Source: Pegea sp. RAD2-039 (lineage: Eukaryota > Chordata > Thaliacea > Salpida > Salpidae). Taken from it: 64,000 nucleotides of DNA. Shown piece after piece: positions 10,994-22,424 of the stretch. Where the stretch lies: contig JAQGEQ010000133.1 of the NCBI GenBank assembly GCA_034620365.1, forward strand, positions 157,001-221,000. Reading direction: 5' to 3'. Numbering within the stretch: the first letter of the stretch is position 1; every line of letters begins with the position of its first letter. The translations under genes and the position numbers were made by a program. The notes under the pieces were generated by a model. The model made no database searches. It was not told the origin of the DNA and was given only the letters and a program-made list of their open reading frames with translations.

Positions 10994-11090
10994 CCACAAA
11001 CGAAGATTATTTCTCATAAGAATATCAAGATTGAACGTTTTCTATAAATTTCTTAAAATCGTTAAAATCTGTTTGCTATTAGCAGTTTTC
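10994..11090 (+). ncRNA. Family G candidate unit
   Basis: CCACAAAC (10,994-11,001) has a weak TATA substitute (CATAAGAATAT). The body near 11,070-11,095 (CTGTTTGCTATTAGCAG) holds a small GCT-ATT-AGC stem and matches the G unit at 57,290-57,395. The box begins about 100 nt after the A hairpin, so two units lie in tandem. Confidence 0.28.
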
Positions 11091-11300
11091 TTTGTAATTT
11101 CTTTTAAATATTTTTGGGTTCATCATTCCTTACTTTCTTAATTGAGTATTTCTGGCTATTCAGAAACTAGAAATACGATTTCGCATTTTTATGAGTATTT
11201 TTTTTACAAAATATATTTGTTTTGAAATTGGTCAATCGTTTCTAAATTATTTAAATTGTGAAGGTACTTGTTAACAGGATATTACTAAAAATTAAAAACG

Positions 11301-11660
11301 GAATATTTAAAAATGTTTAAAGTCTGTTGTTTATGGTGCTAGAAATCTAAACAAGTTTAACATTTTTAAAGAAAGTACAATGTAATCGGTGTACAAAATT
11401 ACTGCATGTAATATCAAAACATGTTAACTTTTTTTGCTTTTAATAAAGCAAGTTGTTTAAGTTCATTTGAAATCTCAGACAATGCCAATTGAAAAGGTGT
11501 TAAAATGATATACATGTTACTTAAATACATAAAATTTGCAGATAACATTAAAAATTCAGTTCATTATGAAAGTTATACTTTATTTAAACTTCAATGTTAT
11601 TTGAAATAATTGGTTAATTTGAAATTTCATTTTTAATGATTTAACTCTCTGTGCTTTAAT
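11301..11660 (-). ncRNA. Truncated family C unit and upstream module
   Basis: The variant box CCATAAAC (11,329-11,336) and a weak AAATATT remain, but the downstream body and hairpin are replaced by other sequence below about 11,290. The upstream module (11,337-11,660) matches the C modules. It is probably a broken copy. Confidence 0.3.
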
Positions 11661-12400
11661 GTAATTATTTATTTTAATTCGGAATTAATTAAAATTCAGT
11701 TTTTAATAGCTGAATTATTTTTTGTACATTTATAAATTCTTTTCGTTTTCTTTTAAAAAATCAAGTATGGTGTAAAGTAAATTAGTAAAATTTGGAAAAA
11801 TCTAATAATTTTTAAAGTTTTTTCTTCCAAATATTAGATGTTAAAAAAATAGGAAAAAGTATTAACACATATATTAATATATATAAAGAGAGAGATTTTG
11901 ATAAATTAAGTAAAATCTTTACCACACAATAATTAACTTTTATTATGAATAAAGTATACAAACACGTACGTCTGTAGTCTAACAACAACATCAATTGATT
12001 GATATAATTATTAAAAATATTGCTGTTTTTAACGTTATTCTTAGTCCAGTTCTAAATCTGTTTATCAGTAAAATAACTATTTTCATTTTTTCACTTCAAA
12101 ACCAAAATTGAACTTTTTGCTGAAATTGATAAAGCAAACACTCTCTAAATTTTAAGTTGTAAATATAAAAAGCAATTTGCTAATCTACAAAAATATAAAA
12201 CTTTCAAATATTTAAGTTTAAATGTATCTATAACATACGAACTGATATTTATATGGTGTAATATCAACTTTAAATAATACAGCAAGTATTTTTTGATACT
12301 TAAACACAAATTAATATTAAGAATTTAAATACTCTATACAGTTTACAATAAATTAGCTTTTTATTACTAGTCCAAAATCCAATGAAATATATTTGTATGT
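11660..12400. other. AT-rich stretch, no module recognised
   Basis: It contains a short (TA/AG) simple tract near 11,870-11,893 and no promoter box. Confidence 0.5.
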
Positions 12401-12411
12401 TTTTTTTTTAT

Positions 12412-12425
12412 ACGCCACCTAGCGG
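12412..12425 (-). promoter_or_regulatory. G+C word ACGCCACCTAGCGG
   Basis: On the minus strand it reads CCGCTAGGTGGCGT, the copy closest to a classical CTCF core apart from its last base. No A box follows within 500 bp, so it is isolated. Confidence 0.45.
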
Positions 12426-12827
12426 ATATAATATTTTACTTACAATAAAAAAAGAATCTAAAAATTTAAAAGTCTTCTAATAATTTACTTCAAAGATTTT
12501 TATCTTTGTGTAATGGTTTGGGCTATTGTTTTGGTTGATTGTTTATTGTTTTAATATAAGATTCTACCGATTTACCAAAACTTTTCTATAAATTAAAATC
12601 CCAAAATTTTTTAGAATATAAATCATTTCAACTTGTTATTCAAATTATTAGTTATTAACAACTGACTAATTTTGCTGAAACAAAAATGTTATTTGTAAAC
12701 ATTCAGACATTTTATCGGTAGCATGATTACAACAATGCAATGAATTTCTAATGTAAATAATCTATATTTCTTTATTTCTACAAAATAAAAACTAAATTAA
12801 CTGAATTTATTTACTAATTAAACTTCT

Positions 12828-12938
12828 GTAGAAAAGTGTTTCAAATCAAAATTAAAAAAAAGAAGTTGTTGAATTATGCTATCAAGAAAATTAGATAATT
12901 GTGGTTTTCCTTTAATATATCAAATGTAGAGTTTGTGG
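12828..12938 (-). ncRNA. Degenerate family B unit
   Basis: The box is exact (12,931-12,938), but the nearest TATA-like run (about 12,914-12,920) is only 10 nt away and the hairpin (about 12,828-12,846) has lost pairing. The E-box block lies 280 bp upstream. Confidence 0.22.
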
Positions 12939-13173
12939 GATCAAGTTCAAGATAAATATATTTTTTAAATTTTAATAAAAAACTTCTTGTCGACAAATAA
13001 TACTTAAATCAAATTTGACTTTACAATTAATGCATAAATGTTATCAATATTTTTCTATTATAAAACAAAATATTGTTTAACACTCTAATCAGTTCATAAA
13101 TAATTGTTTTATGGTATTCTGTTTGTGTCAAGATTATAGTTATTTTTACTTTATGCTTAAATTGAAAACTAGT

Positions 13174-13216
13174 TAGTCGTGCTGAAGATGAAAAGTTAAA
13201 TCAAAAGCCATGTGAC
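13174..13216 (-). promoter_or_regulatory. E-box block upstream of B unit
   Basis: GTCGTGCTGAAGATG, then an A/T tract, then CATGTG (13,209-13,214), in minus-strand order relative to the box at 12,931. Confidence 0.4.
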
Positions 13217-13219
13217 CTT

Positions 13220-14030
13220 GTATTTTTAAATTGTGAATACAATAAGACTAAGGGATTCTTTTTGTTTGATCTTTAAAATATTTTCGAAAACACTATAATG
13301 ACATTTAAGTCTATCTTCTATGAACCTTATGTTTTTGTTGTTTTAAAAAAACAAAATCTTGTAGAAGAAAGGTTTTTCTGTTTAAAAAATATAGAATATT
13401 AAAAAAAAGTCCTGTGTGTACAAAATTGAAAATAGATTATTTAAAACAATTTCGTTTTTTTGTAAAATATTTACTTAAATAAAAATCTTTTTATAACATT
13501 TCTTTTTGTTTAATAATTAAGCAGTTCCAACTAAAAGGGGCTTAATAAGAAGCAAAAGTCAAAATAGTTTGAATTTCTAATCAAATTTAAGTAAAAATTC
13601 GAAAAGATTTAAAAGATAAAATCTAAAATCTAAAGTTTAATTTAAAACTTCATTTAGAATTTAGTTTTTTTAAAAGTGCTTTGTTATAATTCAATAAATT
13701 TATTGTTGATATTTTTAACAAATCTTGACAAATTAAACTTTACTCTTTCAGAAATATTTGACTTTAATAAAGTACTCAGAAAATTCAAATTAACTAATAA
13801 TAGAAAACATCTTTGATGACGTCATACATAAAACAACTACCATCATAATAATATTTAGTAGCAAATTTTTAGTCTTTTAAGTAAAGAAATATTCTATAAA
13901 ACAATTTTGTGATTTACAAAATTAAAATAACTGAGAAAAATAAGATATTCTTAAACAATTATTCATAACTTGAAGTAGTTATAACTTTCAATAGGTTATG
14001 GTTTAGTAACTAAACGCAAAAGTAATATTA
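13220..14030. other. AT-rich stretch with one CRE
   Basis: The only recognisable word is the CRE at 13,817. No promoter box, hairpin family or repeat partner was seen. Confidence 0.5.
13817..13824. promoter_or_regulatory. CRE-like palindrome TGACGTCA
   Basis: It lies within a 10-bp palindrome ATGACGTCAT in otherwise unassigned AT-rich DNA. It resembles a CREB/ATF site. No promoter is evident beside it. Confidence 0.35.
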
Positions 14031-14329
14031 AGATTGAAATATTTTTTTTAAGTTTGCTAGTATAAATAATATAAATTGTATATAATATTCGAGCTAATGT
14101 TTACTAAAATAAATATGAACTGTTAAAGAATATTTTTTTATAGTCAAAAGCAAATGTAATTTTAATAATATAAATAGCATAAACAGCTTAAATTAAATCT
14201 TTAAAATGGTTAAAAATTCATTAACTATAAGTTTTTCCTTTTATCGTTAGCATTCTCTAGCAAATAAAATATCTTTGCTTAGAACAAATATCTAATAATT
14301 TAGTAGCTGATGAATAAATTATTTTGATA

Positions 14330-14389
14330 ATTTCTAAATTATTTGTATGATTTGTAAATTATTTTTATGATTTGTAAATTATTTTGAAG
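14330..14389. repeat. Three tandem 20-bp repeats
   Basis: The unit ATTTGTAAATTATTTTTATG occurs three times with few changes, within an A'/B' type module. It is absent from sister modules. Confidence 0.85.
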
Positions 14390-14440
14390 ATCAAACGAAA
14401 ATCATTTCTGAGTTTTATACAAATCTCATTAAAACAAAAA

Positions 14441-14490
14441 GTCACAAAGGCTTTTGATTTATATTTTCATCTTCAGAACGATTGATCGCT
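14441..14490 (+). promoter_or_regulatory. Decayed E-box block
   Basis: GTCACAAAGGC replaces GTCACATGGC, so the E-box is lost, while the CAGAACGATTGATC side remains. It lies 244 bp upstream of the B' box at 14,685. Confidence 0.3.
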
Positions 14491-14684
14491 TATAATTTTA
14501 GTCATCGTAGTAGAAATACATTTAAATCTAAATCAAATAAAAATTGATAAGAAAAATTAAACTACTATGGTTTGTATATTAGTAAACATACAATAAATTT
14601 TCTTATAAACTTTCAAATCAAATTTTTAATTTGAACAAAATTTGTCCAAAATGTTTATCAAGAAAATTATAAAATAACTTGATC

Positions 14685-14792
14685 CCATACACTTCAGATT
14701 GCAACAACGTTTATAAGAAATGAAAAGTAAAATAATACTCATACTTTCGTAAAGGATTGCACAGTTTTAAAATTTGTAGCTAAAGTACTTTA
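14685..14792 (+). ncRNA. Family B' candidate small-RNA unit
   Basis: CCATACAC (14,685-14,692), TATAA (14,712-14,716), palindrome TAAAGTACTTTA (14,781-14,792). The module around it lacks an intact A' promoter. Confidence 0.33.
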
Positions 14793-14880
14793 CAACAAAA
14801 CTAAATGAAATTATTTTTATGTTACTTCTTCTATATAATAGAAACTCAAGTTAATTAATCTCTTTACTAATAGAATTTTC

Positions 14881-14990
14881 GTTGAACAAAATTTTAACTC
14901 CAAACTATGTTTTTAATAACCATTGATATTTTGTTAAAGTTATTGTAATTTTCCATTATTTATCACTTTGTCGTAATCAAGAGTTTGTTG
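14881..14990 (-). ncRNA. Family B unit with weakened box and stem
   Basis: The box reads CAACAAAC (14,983-14,990), then exactly 20 nt, then TAAATAAT. The hairpin position 14,881-14,898 (GTTGAACAAAATTTTAAC) keeps only the outer pairs, whereas the paralog at 54,767 is perfect. Confidence 0.28.
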
Positions 14991-15215
14991 AGTCAAGTTT
15001 AAACGAATTTATTTTCATAATTTTAATATTAATTTTTTGTTGATAAGCCATGTAATTTTGTAAAGGTTTAAATGAAACATTTTATATCAAATATTTGTTT
15101 ACTCATTAAAAAACTTAAAAGTTAAATCTGTTTAATAAAACTTCTTTTTAATTTAAATTTAATTATTTGTTTTTAAAAAAAATTAAAACTTTCTATCTCG
15201 TTTACATTTCTAGCA

Positions 15216-15320
15216 TAACAACCAACAGACTTATTCATTTTTACATATTCTATTTTTCATTAAATCAAAGCTAATTTACAATTAAAGGAATTCAAATTTG
15301 TAAAATATTACACTTAAATC
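15216..15320 (+). ncRNA. Degenerate family C-like unit (C2)
   Basis: The AACAGACTT tract and ACATATTC are kept, but the box reads TAACAACC. It is the counterpart of 640-766(-) and 55,104. Confidence 0.15.
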
Positions 15321-16622
15321 CTTGTTAGTATAAACTTACTTCTTGATAAAAATTTGTAATTTTCTTTTAATTGTATACTTCAGTAAAACAAGTTTTATGA
15401 AACTTTATTCTAGAATATAAAAGAAATTGTTGACAAATTTTTTCATAATGAATGTTAGTCAGCAATCAAATACTATAAAAGCTTTTTTAAACATTTTATA
15501 AATCTATTTTTGTTTACAGACTAACTTATACTTTGACTAGTAGCAATAAATTTGAAAGTTGTTTATTTTCGGTAGAGATTTGTGGAAAAAATTTAATGAT
15601 TTGTTTAAAATTAAGTTAGTTACAATCTTAATTAAATATCAAATTTTAATTTTGCTAATCTCAGATCTAACAATTTTTGTAAACCGAAAAAAATTTAATT
15701 AATTTTAGTTTGGATTTTACTATAAAAACTAATGCAGCTTCATTATTTATCATTTTATTTTGATATTGAATCTTTATTTTGAATTAAAAGTTGTAAAGTT
15801 TTTATTAATAGAAATGTTTTAAAGAAAAATCAACTGAAATTGAATTATATTTTTAAATGTTAATTTTGTAAGAAGTAGTGTCAAGTATCGAAAAGTAATT
15901 TTGAATAGTTGTTTTAAAATTTTATATTGTAGTGTTAAATTTCATTACTATTATCTATACTATCATCTCATTTTAGAGTGACTAATGTTTTTTACGTTAA
16001 AATTAGAGAAATAAAACTAATTAAGCTATAGTAATATAATATAGAAATAATGTAGTAAATTAGTAAATAAAATTTGAGTTCTGGATTACTAAGAACTGTT
16101 TTTTCAATTGTTTTATCTGCAGTTTATTTGCAGATAAATACAGAGAAAAATCATATTTAGCTAGATAATTTAACAAAATATAAATTAAAAGTGGCTGAAT
16201 CAGGCTTTTCACTATCTAAATAAGACAACTTTCTAAAAGTTTTTTATTACTATAATTAATTTTGCTTTATTTATAAAAACTAAATATCAAAATACTTTAC
16301 AAACAATTAAATTAAATACTCTTTTGCATAAGATTTTTATATTTTTGTATATATATTAATTTATATATATTAATATAATATTTATTATAATTTTATAATG
16401 TGCTTCAAGTTTTTTTGATTCAAATTTTTAAAGAAGTTGTATCAAACGAGTTTATAAAGATGTTTTAAAGTAGAACTACTAATCTTACTGAAAATATGGT
16501 TTTCTATTAGAAAATATTCTGTCACATTTTCAGTATCATCTTTGTAATAATGGAATAAACTTTTAACCTAATTTTTTTTTTTATAATTTTTTGCAGATAA
16601 ATTATTTATTAAATGTATTTTT

Positions 16623-16742
16623 GTTGAAAAGTATTTCAACTCCAAAATTGGATCCAAGATTTAGTACTAAATTTACATAAAGTCTTGTCATGTAAATATA
16701 ATTTTCATTACATATAACTTCATTACAGTCTAGAATTTGTGG
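16623..16742 (-). ncRNA. Family B candidate small-RNA unit
   Basis: The box CCACAAAT (16,735-16,742) has one change; CATATAAC is at 16,711-16,718. The perfect hairpin GTTGAAAAGTATTTCAAC is at 16,623-16,640. The variable block can form its own stem, ATTTACAT with ATGTAAAT, which the direct-repeat partner at 56,664 lacks. Confidence 0.4.
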
Positions 16743-17007
16743 GATCAAGTATAAATCAATTACCCAGATTTTAGAATTTAATTTTTCTTCTTATAAAAAT
16801 AATCTTTTTGTTGACAAGAAATGTTCAAATAATAATTTTGACATTAAAACTAACACATAAGTTATTAAAGAATATAGAAGTAACTTATTTGTTATACGAA
16901 CGAAATCAGTCTAAGGTTGTAATAGTTGAGAAATTAATTTTTTACGATGTTTTTTTTCAGTAGATTTTAAGTGATTTCTACATTGATGCTTGAATAGAAA
17001 CTTAGTG

Positions 17008-17060
17008 GTCGTGCTGACAAATAAACATTAAAAGAAATTCAAGACAGAAGCCATGTGAGT
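17008..17060 (-). promoter_or_regulatory. E-box block upstream of B unit
   Basis: GTCGTGCTGAC, a longer spacer than usual, then CATGTG (17,052-17,057). It lies about 315 bp upstream of the box at 16,735. Confidence 0.4.
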
Positions 17061-17270
17061 TTTTTGTTCTTAACCTGTTTATAACAATTATAGACTAAAT
17101 AATCTTTGTTTACATACTCATCAAAGATATATTTTTAGTTTATCATAGACTAAAGGGCAAATTAGTTTTTATAATGACAAATAATTTCAGTTGTTTAATT
17201 TTTTTTCAAGATAAATAATATAATGCTTCGAAACAATATTAAGATTGATTTATTTGTTTTATGTTTGATA

Positions 17271-17284
17271 GCGCACTATAGTGG
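17271..17284 (-). promoter_or_regulatory. Degenerate G+C word GCGCACTATAGTGG
   Basis: It is kept as CCACTATAGTGCGC at 21,493-21,506 in the other arm. Several core positions differ from CCGCTAGATGGCGC. Confidence 0.25.
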
Positions 17285-17600
17285 AAATGAAAACTTCAAA
17301 TAAATCTACAGTTTTAAAAAAAAGTTCATCAAATTTTATTGAAAATGTTTAAAGCTGATCTCTAGCAATTATTTTATGTATACTGTAAAGTATATTTACA
17401 GTTTTAGAAAATTAGAAGTTATTTATTTATCTTATTGCATGTACAAAACTGTTTTCACTTTTTGGTGACATTTTTGAATTCAATTCTACAAAATAAAAGT
17501 TGCTTCTAAAAAAGTAATTTTTATTATGAATAGCTTAGATAGTAAACAAAAACTACTTAATATTAAATTTTTAATGAAAAACTTTTCCTTTTCATTCTTT

Positions 17601-17614
17601 GCGCCATCTAGCAG
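17601..17614 (-). promoter_or_regulatory. G+C word GCGCCATCTAGCAG
   Basis: One change from the perfect word. The plus-strand C module that should follow is cut at about 17,935, so it has no intact unit to serve. Confidence 0.45.
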
Positions 17615-18301
17615 TTATCGTGTTTTGGTTACAACAACATTTATTATGAAACTGAATTAGTATTTTATTGAACCACTTTAATGAATTGTACAATTTGTAG
17701 ATTGGTGGATGTTTTTTGCAACAAAGCAAATTAATATTTTTCTATTTTTTTTATTGTTCAAACAGAATTGATTAAGTTTTTTTTTCGTAAATATTTTTTA
17801 TACAGAGTTAAATTGTTAAAATTCAAATTTCAGATTAACTAATTATTCCAAATGCAACATAAAACCTTATTTAAAAAATAGTTTCCACAGTGAACAGAAT
17901 TTCTAATGATAAGCTTGTCGCTGTTATCAGTTAGGGGGTAATGATGTCTTTTATAGTCTTTCTAAACTTAAATTAAGTATGCTTAAAAAAATTTGACAAC
18001 TTATTTTAAAAGTTCAGTTGTTTTTTTAATTGAAAAGTAAGAAAGCTTATTATCTGTATATTTTAAGTGGAGTTAATTTTAGTAGTCTCATAAGTAGTTT
18101 CAATTAGAATTTTTTCCATATAAAATAAGTAAAAGCAAAAAAATAATTTGTTTAGATCACTATAGAATTTAAAAAATTATCTTTATATTTTGGTAGTTAG
18201 TAAGCTTATTCTATATTATTTTTTTTAATAGAATTTTATAAATAAAAAAGGCAATTAAATACAACTGCTTAACAAATTATTAATTCGTTTATAAATTAGT
18301 C

Positions 18302-18414
18302 AACCACTACTTAGCAGTTTCAAAATTAAATTGATTGTCCGTCTTTACTAAATAAACGTTTCTGGAAGGGAAAAATCGGGATATATAAAAATAGTTAAAG
18401 TCTGTTGTTTGTGG
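18302..18414 (-). ncRNA. Family C candidate small-RNA unit
   Basis: Box 18,407-18,414, 20-nt spacer, ATATATA at 18,381-18,387. The hairpin position (18,302-18,319) is only partly paired. The variable block contains GATTGTCCGTC and ACGTTTCTGGAAGG tracts, G+C-richer than the surroundings, and is shared with the opposite arm only. Confidence 0.38.
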
Positions 18415-18975
18415 TGCTACAAATATAAAGTAATTAAAGCTGTTTTTTTTATCAAGTAAAATGTAATTAGTGTATAAAACAACTTCATGTAATCGCCAAA
18501 GGTTGTTAACTTTTTTTTTTGCTTTTGATAAAGCAGATTGTCTTAAATTAATTAAAAACTTTTAAAGAGATATATCATTTACAGATATTAGTTTTATGAA
18601 ATTTTAGAAATTTATTTAAATAGTAGGAAACCTAGTTTGTTTTCTTATAAATTAAAAATGAAAAAACATGAAATCTTAGTTTATTATGGACACTATAATT
18701 TATATAAAGTTTTATGTGGCATTTGAAATAATTTGTTACATTGAAACTCTTTTGTTGAACTGTTTAACTCAGTTTAAAAAATATTTACAAAATTAATGTA
18801 ATCAATTTTCCTTTTAAAAATACAATAAAAAAACAGTTATCTTGATTCGTTTCAAAAAACATACAGCAATATACAAAAAATGGAATTTATTATGTTTATT
18901 TATTAAAAAATTGTTTTAGATTCAGATTTATGTTATTCTAATCAAGATATTTTAACAGCTAGAGAGTGTATAAAA

Positions 18976-19799
18976 TAAAATCAGAAAATTATCAATTTTG
19001 GATTTGGTAAATGAAAACAAACATTAAAATTCATTTTAAATTTTATATACTAATTTTAATACTAAAACTACTTCTTTAAAAACAACTTTCATTCTAAGGT
19101 AGCTCATTGGATGCGGTTATATAAGAAGATTTCTGTAAGTGATTGTTATGTGTTAGCTTAATGACATAAACTTTTAATGAAAAAAAGTTTAATTTGTTTA
19201 TTTTTTTACTTTTCATGGTTTAAACTAACTGCTTGTTATATGCTTAAGAAATTACTGTAAAATAATAAAAACATGAAATATATTAAAAATAAATATAAAA
19301 AGATTTCCTCTAACTTGATTTCTAAAGTCCTATAAATTTTATAAATCATAATAATGTCATTTAAAGGGCTTCTTTTTTCGATGGCTTTAATTAATCGATA
19401 AAGTTATTGTTGATAATATTGTTATAAAGATGTTATTAGTTAAATTTAAATTTCAGTATCAATAAACTGAGGTTCTATCAAAAACAGTTATTTTATTTCT
19501 TGGCTTAACTCAATAATTAAGTATTTTAAAAGATAAAAATTAATAGTACGTGGGTTACTGTGACATTTTAAAATCTTTATTGTTTTAGATAGTGTAAAAA
19601 ATGTTAACAAATCAAGACTAAAAGATAAATCTACAAAAACCAAATAAACTGTTTCCTTTTCCGCTACGTGGCGCTAGACGGTTTGTTATCAAAAAACACA
19701 TACAAAAATACATCATTTATTTTAATTTTATTATTTGTTTGGTATCACTTTCAGTTTACAGAAGATATTAAATAATACATTTAAATATATTTTATTTTA
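18976..19799. repeat. Spacer of the 2-kb inverted repeat
   Basis: About 825 bp joining two unrelated module fragments near 19,375: C-module sequence on the left and the upstream half of an A module (with the G+C word at 19,661) on the right. No complete promoter box lies inside. Confidence 0.7.
19661..19674 (+). promoter_or_regulatory. G+C word CCGCTACGTGGCGC with overlapping half-site
   Basis: Continues directly into GCGCTAGACGG, the same compound arrangement as at 57,916. The A box expected about 290 bp to the left is deleted at the spacer junction. Confidence 0.4.
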
Positions 19800-20360
19800 T
19801 TTTATACACTCTCTAGCAGTTAAAATATCTTGATTAAAATAACATAAATCTGAATCTAAAATAATTTTTTAATGAATAATCTTAATAAATTCCATTTTTT
19901 GTATATTGTTGTAGGTTTTTTGAAGCGAATCAAGATAACTGTTTTTTATTGTATCTTTAAAAGGAAAATTGATTACATTAGTTTTGTAAATATTTTTTTA
20001 ACTGAGTTAAACAGTTCAACAAAAGAGTTTCAATGTAACAAATTATTTCAAATGCCACATAAAACTTTATATAAATTATAGTGTCCATAAGAAACTAAGA
20101 TTTCATGTTTTTTTCATTTTTAATTTATAAAAAAACAAACTAGGTTTCCTACTATTTAAATAAATTTATAAAATTTCATAAAATTAATATCTGTAAATGA
20201 TATATCTCTTTAAAAGTTTTTAATTAATTTAAGACAATCTGCTTTATCAAAAGCAACAAAAAAGTTAACAACCTTTGGCGATTACATGAAGTTGTTTTAT
20301 ACACTAATTACATTTTACTTGATAAAAAAAAACAGCTTTAATTACTTTATATTTGTAGCA

Positions 20361-20474
20361 CCACAAACAACAGACTTTAACTATTTTTACATATTCCGAT
20401 TTTTTCCTTCCAGAAACGTTTATTTAGCATAGACGGACAATCAATTTAATTTTGAAACTGCTAAGTAATGGTTG
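20361..20474 (+). ncRNA. Family C unit, mirror copy
   Basis: CCACAAAC (20,361-20,368), 20 nt, ACATATTCC. The hairpin region 20,456-20,474 is poorly paired, as in its mirror at 18,302. The variable block is nearly identical to the mirror copy. Confidence 0.36.
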
Positions 20475-21161
20475 ACTAATTTATAAACGAATTAATAATT
20501 TGCTGAGCAGTTGTATTTAATTGCCTTTTTTATTCATAAAATTTAATTTAAAAAAATAATATAGAAAAAGCTTACTAACTACCAAAATATAAAGATAATT
20601 TTTTTAAAATCTATAGTGATCTAAACAAATAATTTTTTTGCTTTTACTTATATAATATGGAAAAAATTCTTATTGAAACTGCTTATGAGACTACTAAAAT
20701 TAACTCCACTTAAAATATACAGATAATAAGCTTTCTTACTTTTCAATTAAAAAAACAACTGAACTTTTAGAATAAGTTGTCAATTTTTTTTAAACATACA
20801 TAATTTAAGTTTAGAAAGACTATAAAAGACATCATTACCCCCTAATTGATAACAGCGACAAGCTTATCATTAGAAATTCTGTTCACTGTGGAAACTATTT
20901 TTTAAATTAGGTTTTTTGTTGCATTTGGAATAATTAGTTAATCTGAAATTTGAATTTTAACGATTTAACTCTGTATAAAAAATATTTACGAAAAAAAAAT
21001 TGAATCAATTCTTTTTTAACAATAAAAAAAAGAAGAAAATATTAATTTGCTTTGTAGCAAGAAACATGAACCAATCTGCAAATTGTACAATTCATTAAAG
21101 TGGTTCAATAAAATACTAATTTAGTTTCATAATATTTGTTGTTGTAACCAAAACACGATAA

Positions 21162-21175
21162 CTGCTAGATGGCGC
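21162..21175 (+). promoter_or_regulatory. G+C word CTGCTAGATGGCGC
   Basis: Mirror of 17,601-17,614, in the right arm. Confidence 0.45.
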
Positions 21176-21492
21176 AAAGAATGAAAAGGAAAAGTTTTTT
21201 ATTAAAAATTTAATATTTTGTAGTTTTTGTTGACTATCTAAGCTATTCATAATAAAAAGTTACTTTTTTAGAAGCAACTTTGATTTTGTAGAATTGAATT
21301 CAAAAATGTCACCAAAAAGTGAAAACAGGTTTGTACATGCAATAAAATAAATAAATAACTTCTAATTTTCTAAAACTGTAAATATACTTTACAGTATACT
21401 TAAAATTATTGCTAGAGATCAGTTGTAAACATTTTCAAAAAAATTTGATAAACTTTTGTTAAAAACTATAATTCTATTTGAAGTTTTCATTT

Positions 21493-21506
21493 CCACTATA
21501 GTGCGC
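21493..21506 (+). promoter_or_regulatory. Degenerate G+C word CCACTATAGTGCGC
   Basis: Mirror of 17,271-17,284. Confidence 0.25.
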
Positions 21507-21717
21507 TATCAAACATAAAAAAATATTTCAATCTTAATATGATTTCGAAACATTATAATGTTTATCTTGAAAATAGATGAAACAACTGAGATTAGTTATC
21601 ATTATAAAAACTGATTTGCTTTTTAGTCTTTGATAAACTAAAAATATATATTTGATGAGTATGTAAACAAAGATTGTTTAGTCTATAATTGTTATAAGCA
21701 GTTTAAGAACAAAAAAC

Positions 21718-21768
21718 TAACATGGCTTCTGACTTGACTTTCTTTAATGTTTATTTGTCAGCACGACT
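21718..21768 (+). promoter_or_regulatory. E-box block without its B unit
   Basis: CATGG and GTCAGCACGAC are kept, but the arm ends about 100 bp on and no B box follows. Confidence 0.3.
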
Positions 21769-21879
21769 ACTAACTTTCTATTGAAGCATCAATGTAGAAA
21801 TAAATTTAAATCTGACTTAAATAAAACTTCGTAAAAAATTAATTTCTCAACTAATTACAACCTTAATTTTATCACTAAA

Positions 21880-22070
21880 AGAAGTTCACTGAACTATTGA
21901 TCTAATTAAAATGATAAATAATGACATTTAATGTTTATCATCTTTTGCAAATACAAAAACTTGTATGTTAATATCAAAGCAACTTTCAGATTATGGATCT
22001 AAAATTGGTGAAATGTTTTCCACGCAATAATTAAATTTGATTTCAAATAAACTGTAAAAACTGTATACTT
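21880..22070 (-). repeat. Family E body, inverted relative to 36,600-36,800
   Basis: It contains the E-specific tracts TTTCACCAATTTT and ATAATCTGAAAGTTG on the minus strand. The promoter box is not preserved. Confidence 0.6.
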
Positions 22071-22410
22071 AAGTTATATATTTCTTCCTTCAATTCTAAA
22101 TATGATTGTCATCAAAAATCTAAGAATTTTTATAAGTATACTATTTATCTAACGAGAATATCAAATGGAATTCAACAAAAAAAACTATTTTGCATGCAAC
22201 AAATTTGTATTAAATATTTGAAATGATGATTAAAAATTAAAATCAATTTAAGTGGGAAGATTTACTTTTACAAGTAATTTGTAATCATCAAGCAACAAAA
22301 CGCAGAACCTTATTTCCTCGAATAAAAAATACTTGTTAGGTAAACATTCACAAATAAGTCAAACAGTTTGAAGTTTTGAAATAAACATCGTTTTCTTTTT
22401 TTATTTGATT

Positions 22411-22424
22411 GCGCACTCTAGCGG
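22411..22424 (-). promoter_or_regulatory. G+C word GCGCACTCTAGCGG
   Basis: Mirrored at 50,074-50,087. Differs from the perfect word in the GGCGC half. Confidence 0.35.

Larger units (their letters stand above)
14820..17137 (+). repeat. Segmental direct repeat, copy 1
   Basis: Collinear with 54,705-57,163 at clearly high identity. Copy 2 has about 160 extra bases near 55,430-55,600. Both copies contain two B units and a C2 unit. The variable blocks of the B units differ more than their flanks do. Confidence 0.85.
16910..18975 (+). repeat. Left arm of 2-kb inverted repeat
   Basis: It pairs with 19,800-21,870. The sum of paired coordinates is 38,775 at two points I checked in the inner part (18,841 with 19,934; 18,961 with 19,814). 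The arms could form a 2-kb hairpin around an 825-bp spacer. Confidence 0.88.
19800..21870 (-). repeat. Right arm of 2-kb inverted repeat
   Basis: Reverse complement of 16,910-18,975. It includes the mirror C unit at 20,361 and the mirror G+C word at 21,162. Confidence 0.88.

Noticed and set aside
14330..14389. CRISPR-like array
   Set aside because: Only three contiguous 20-bp units without spacers: a plain tandem repeat.
16910..21870. Foldback transposon or MITE
   Set aside because: The arms are long and inverted, but I could not identify terminal motifs or a target-site duplication at 16,910/21,870, and the arms continue into other modules.
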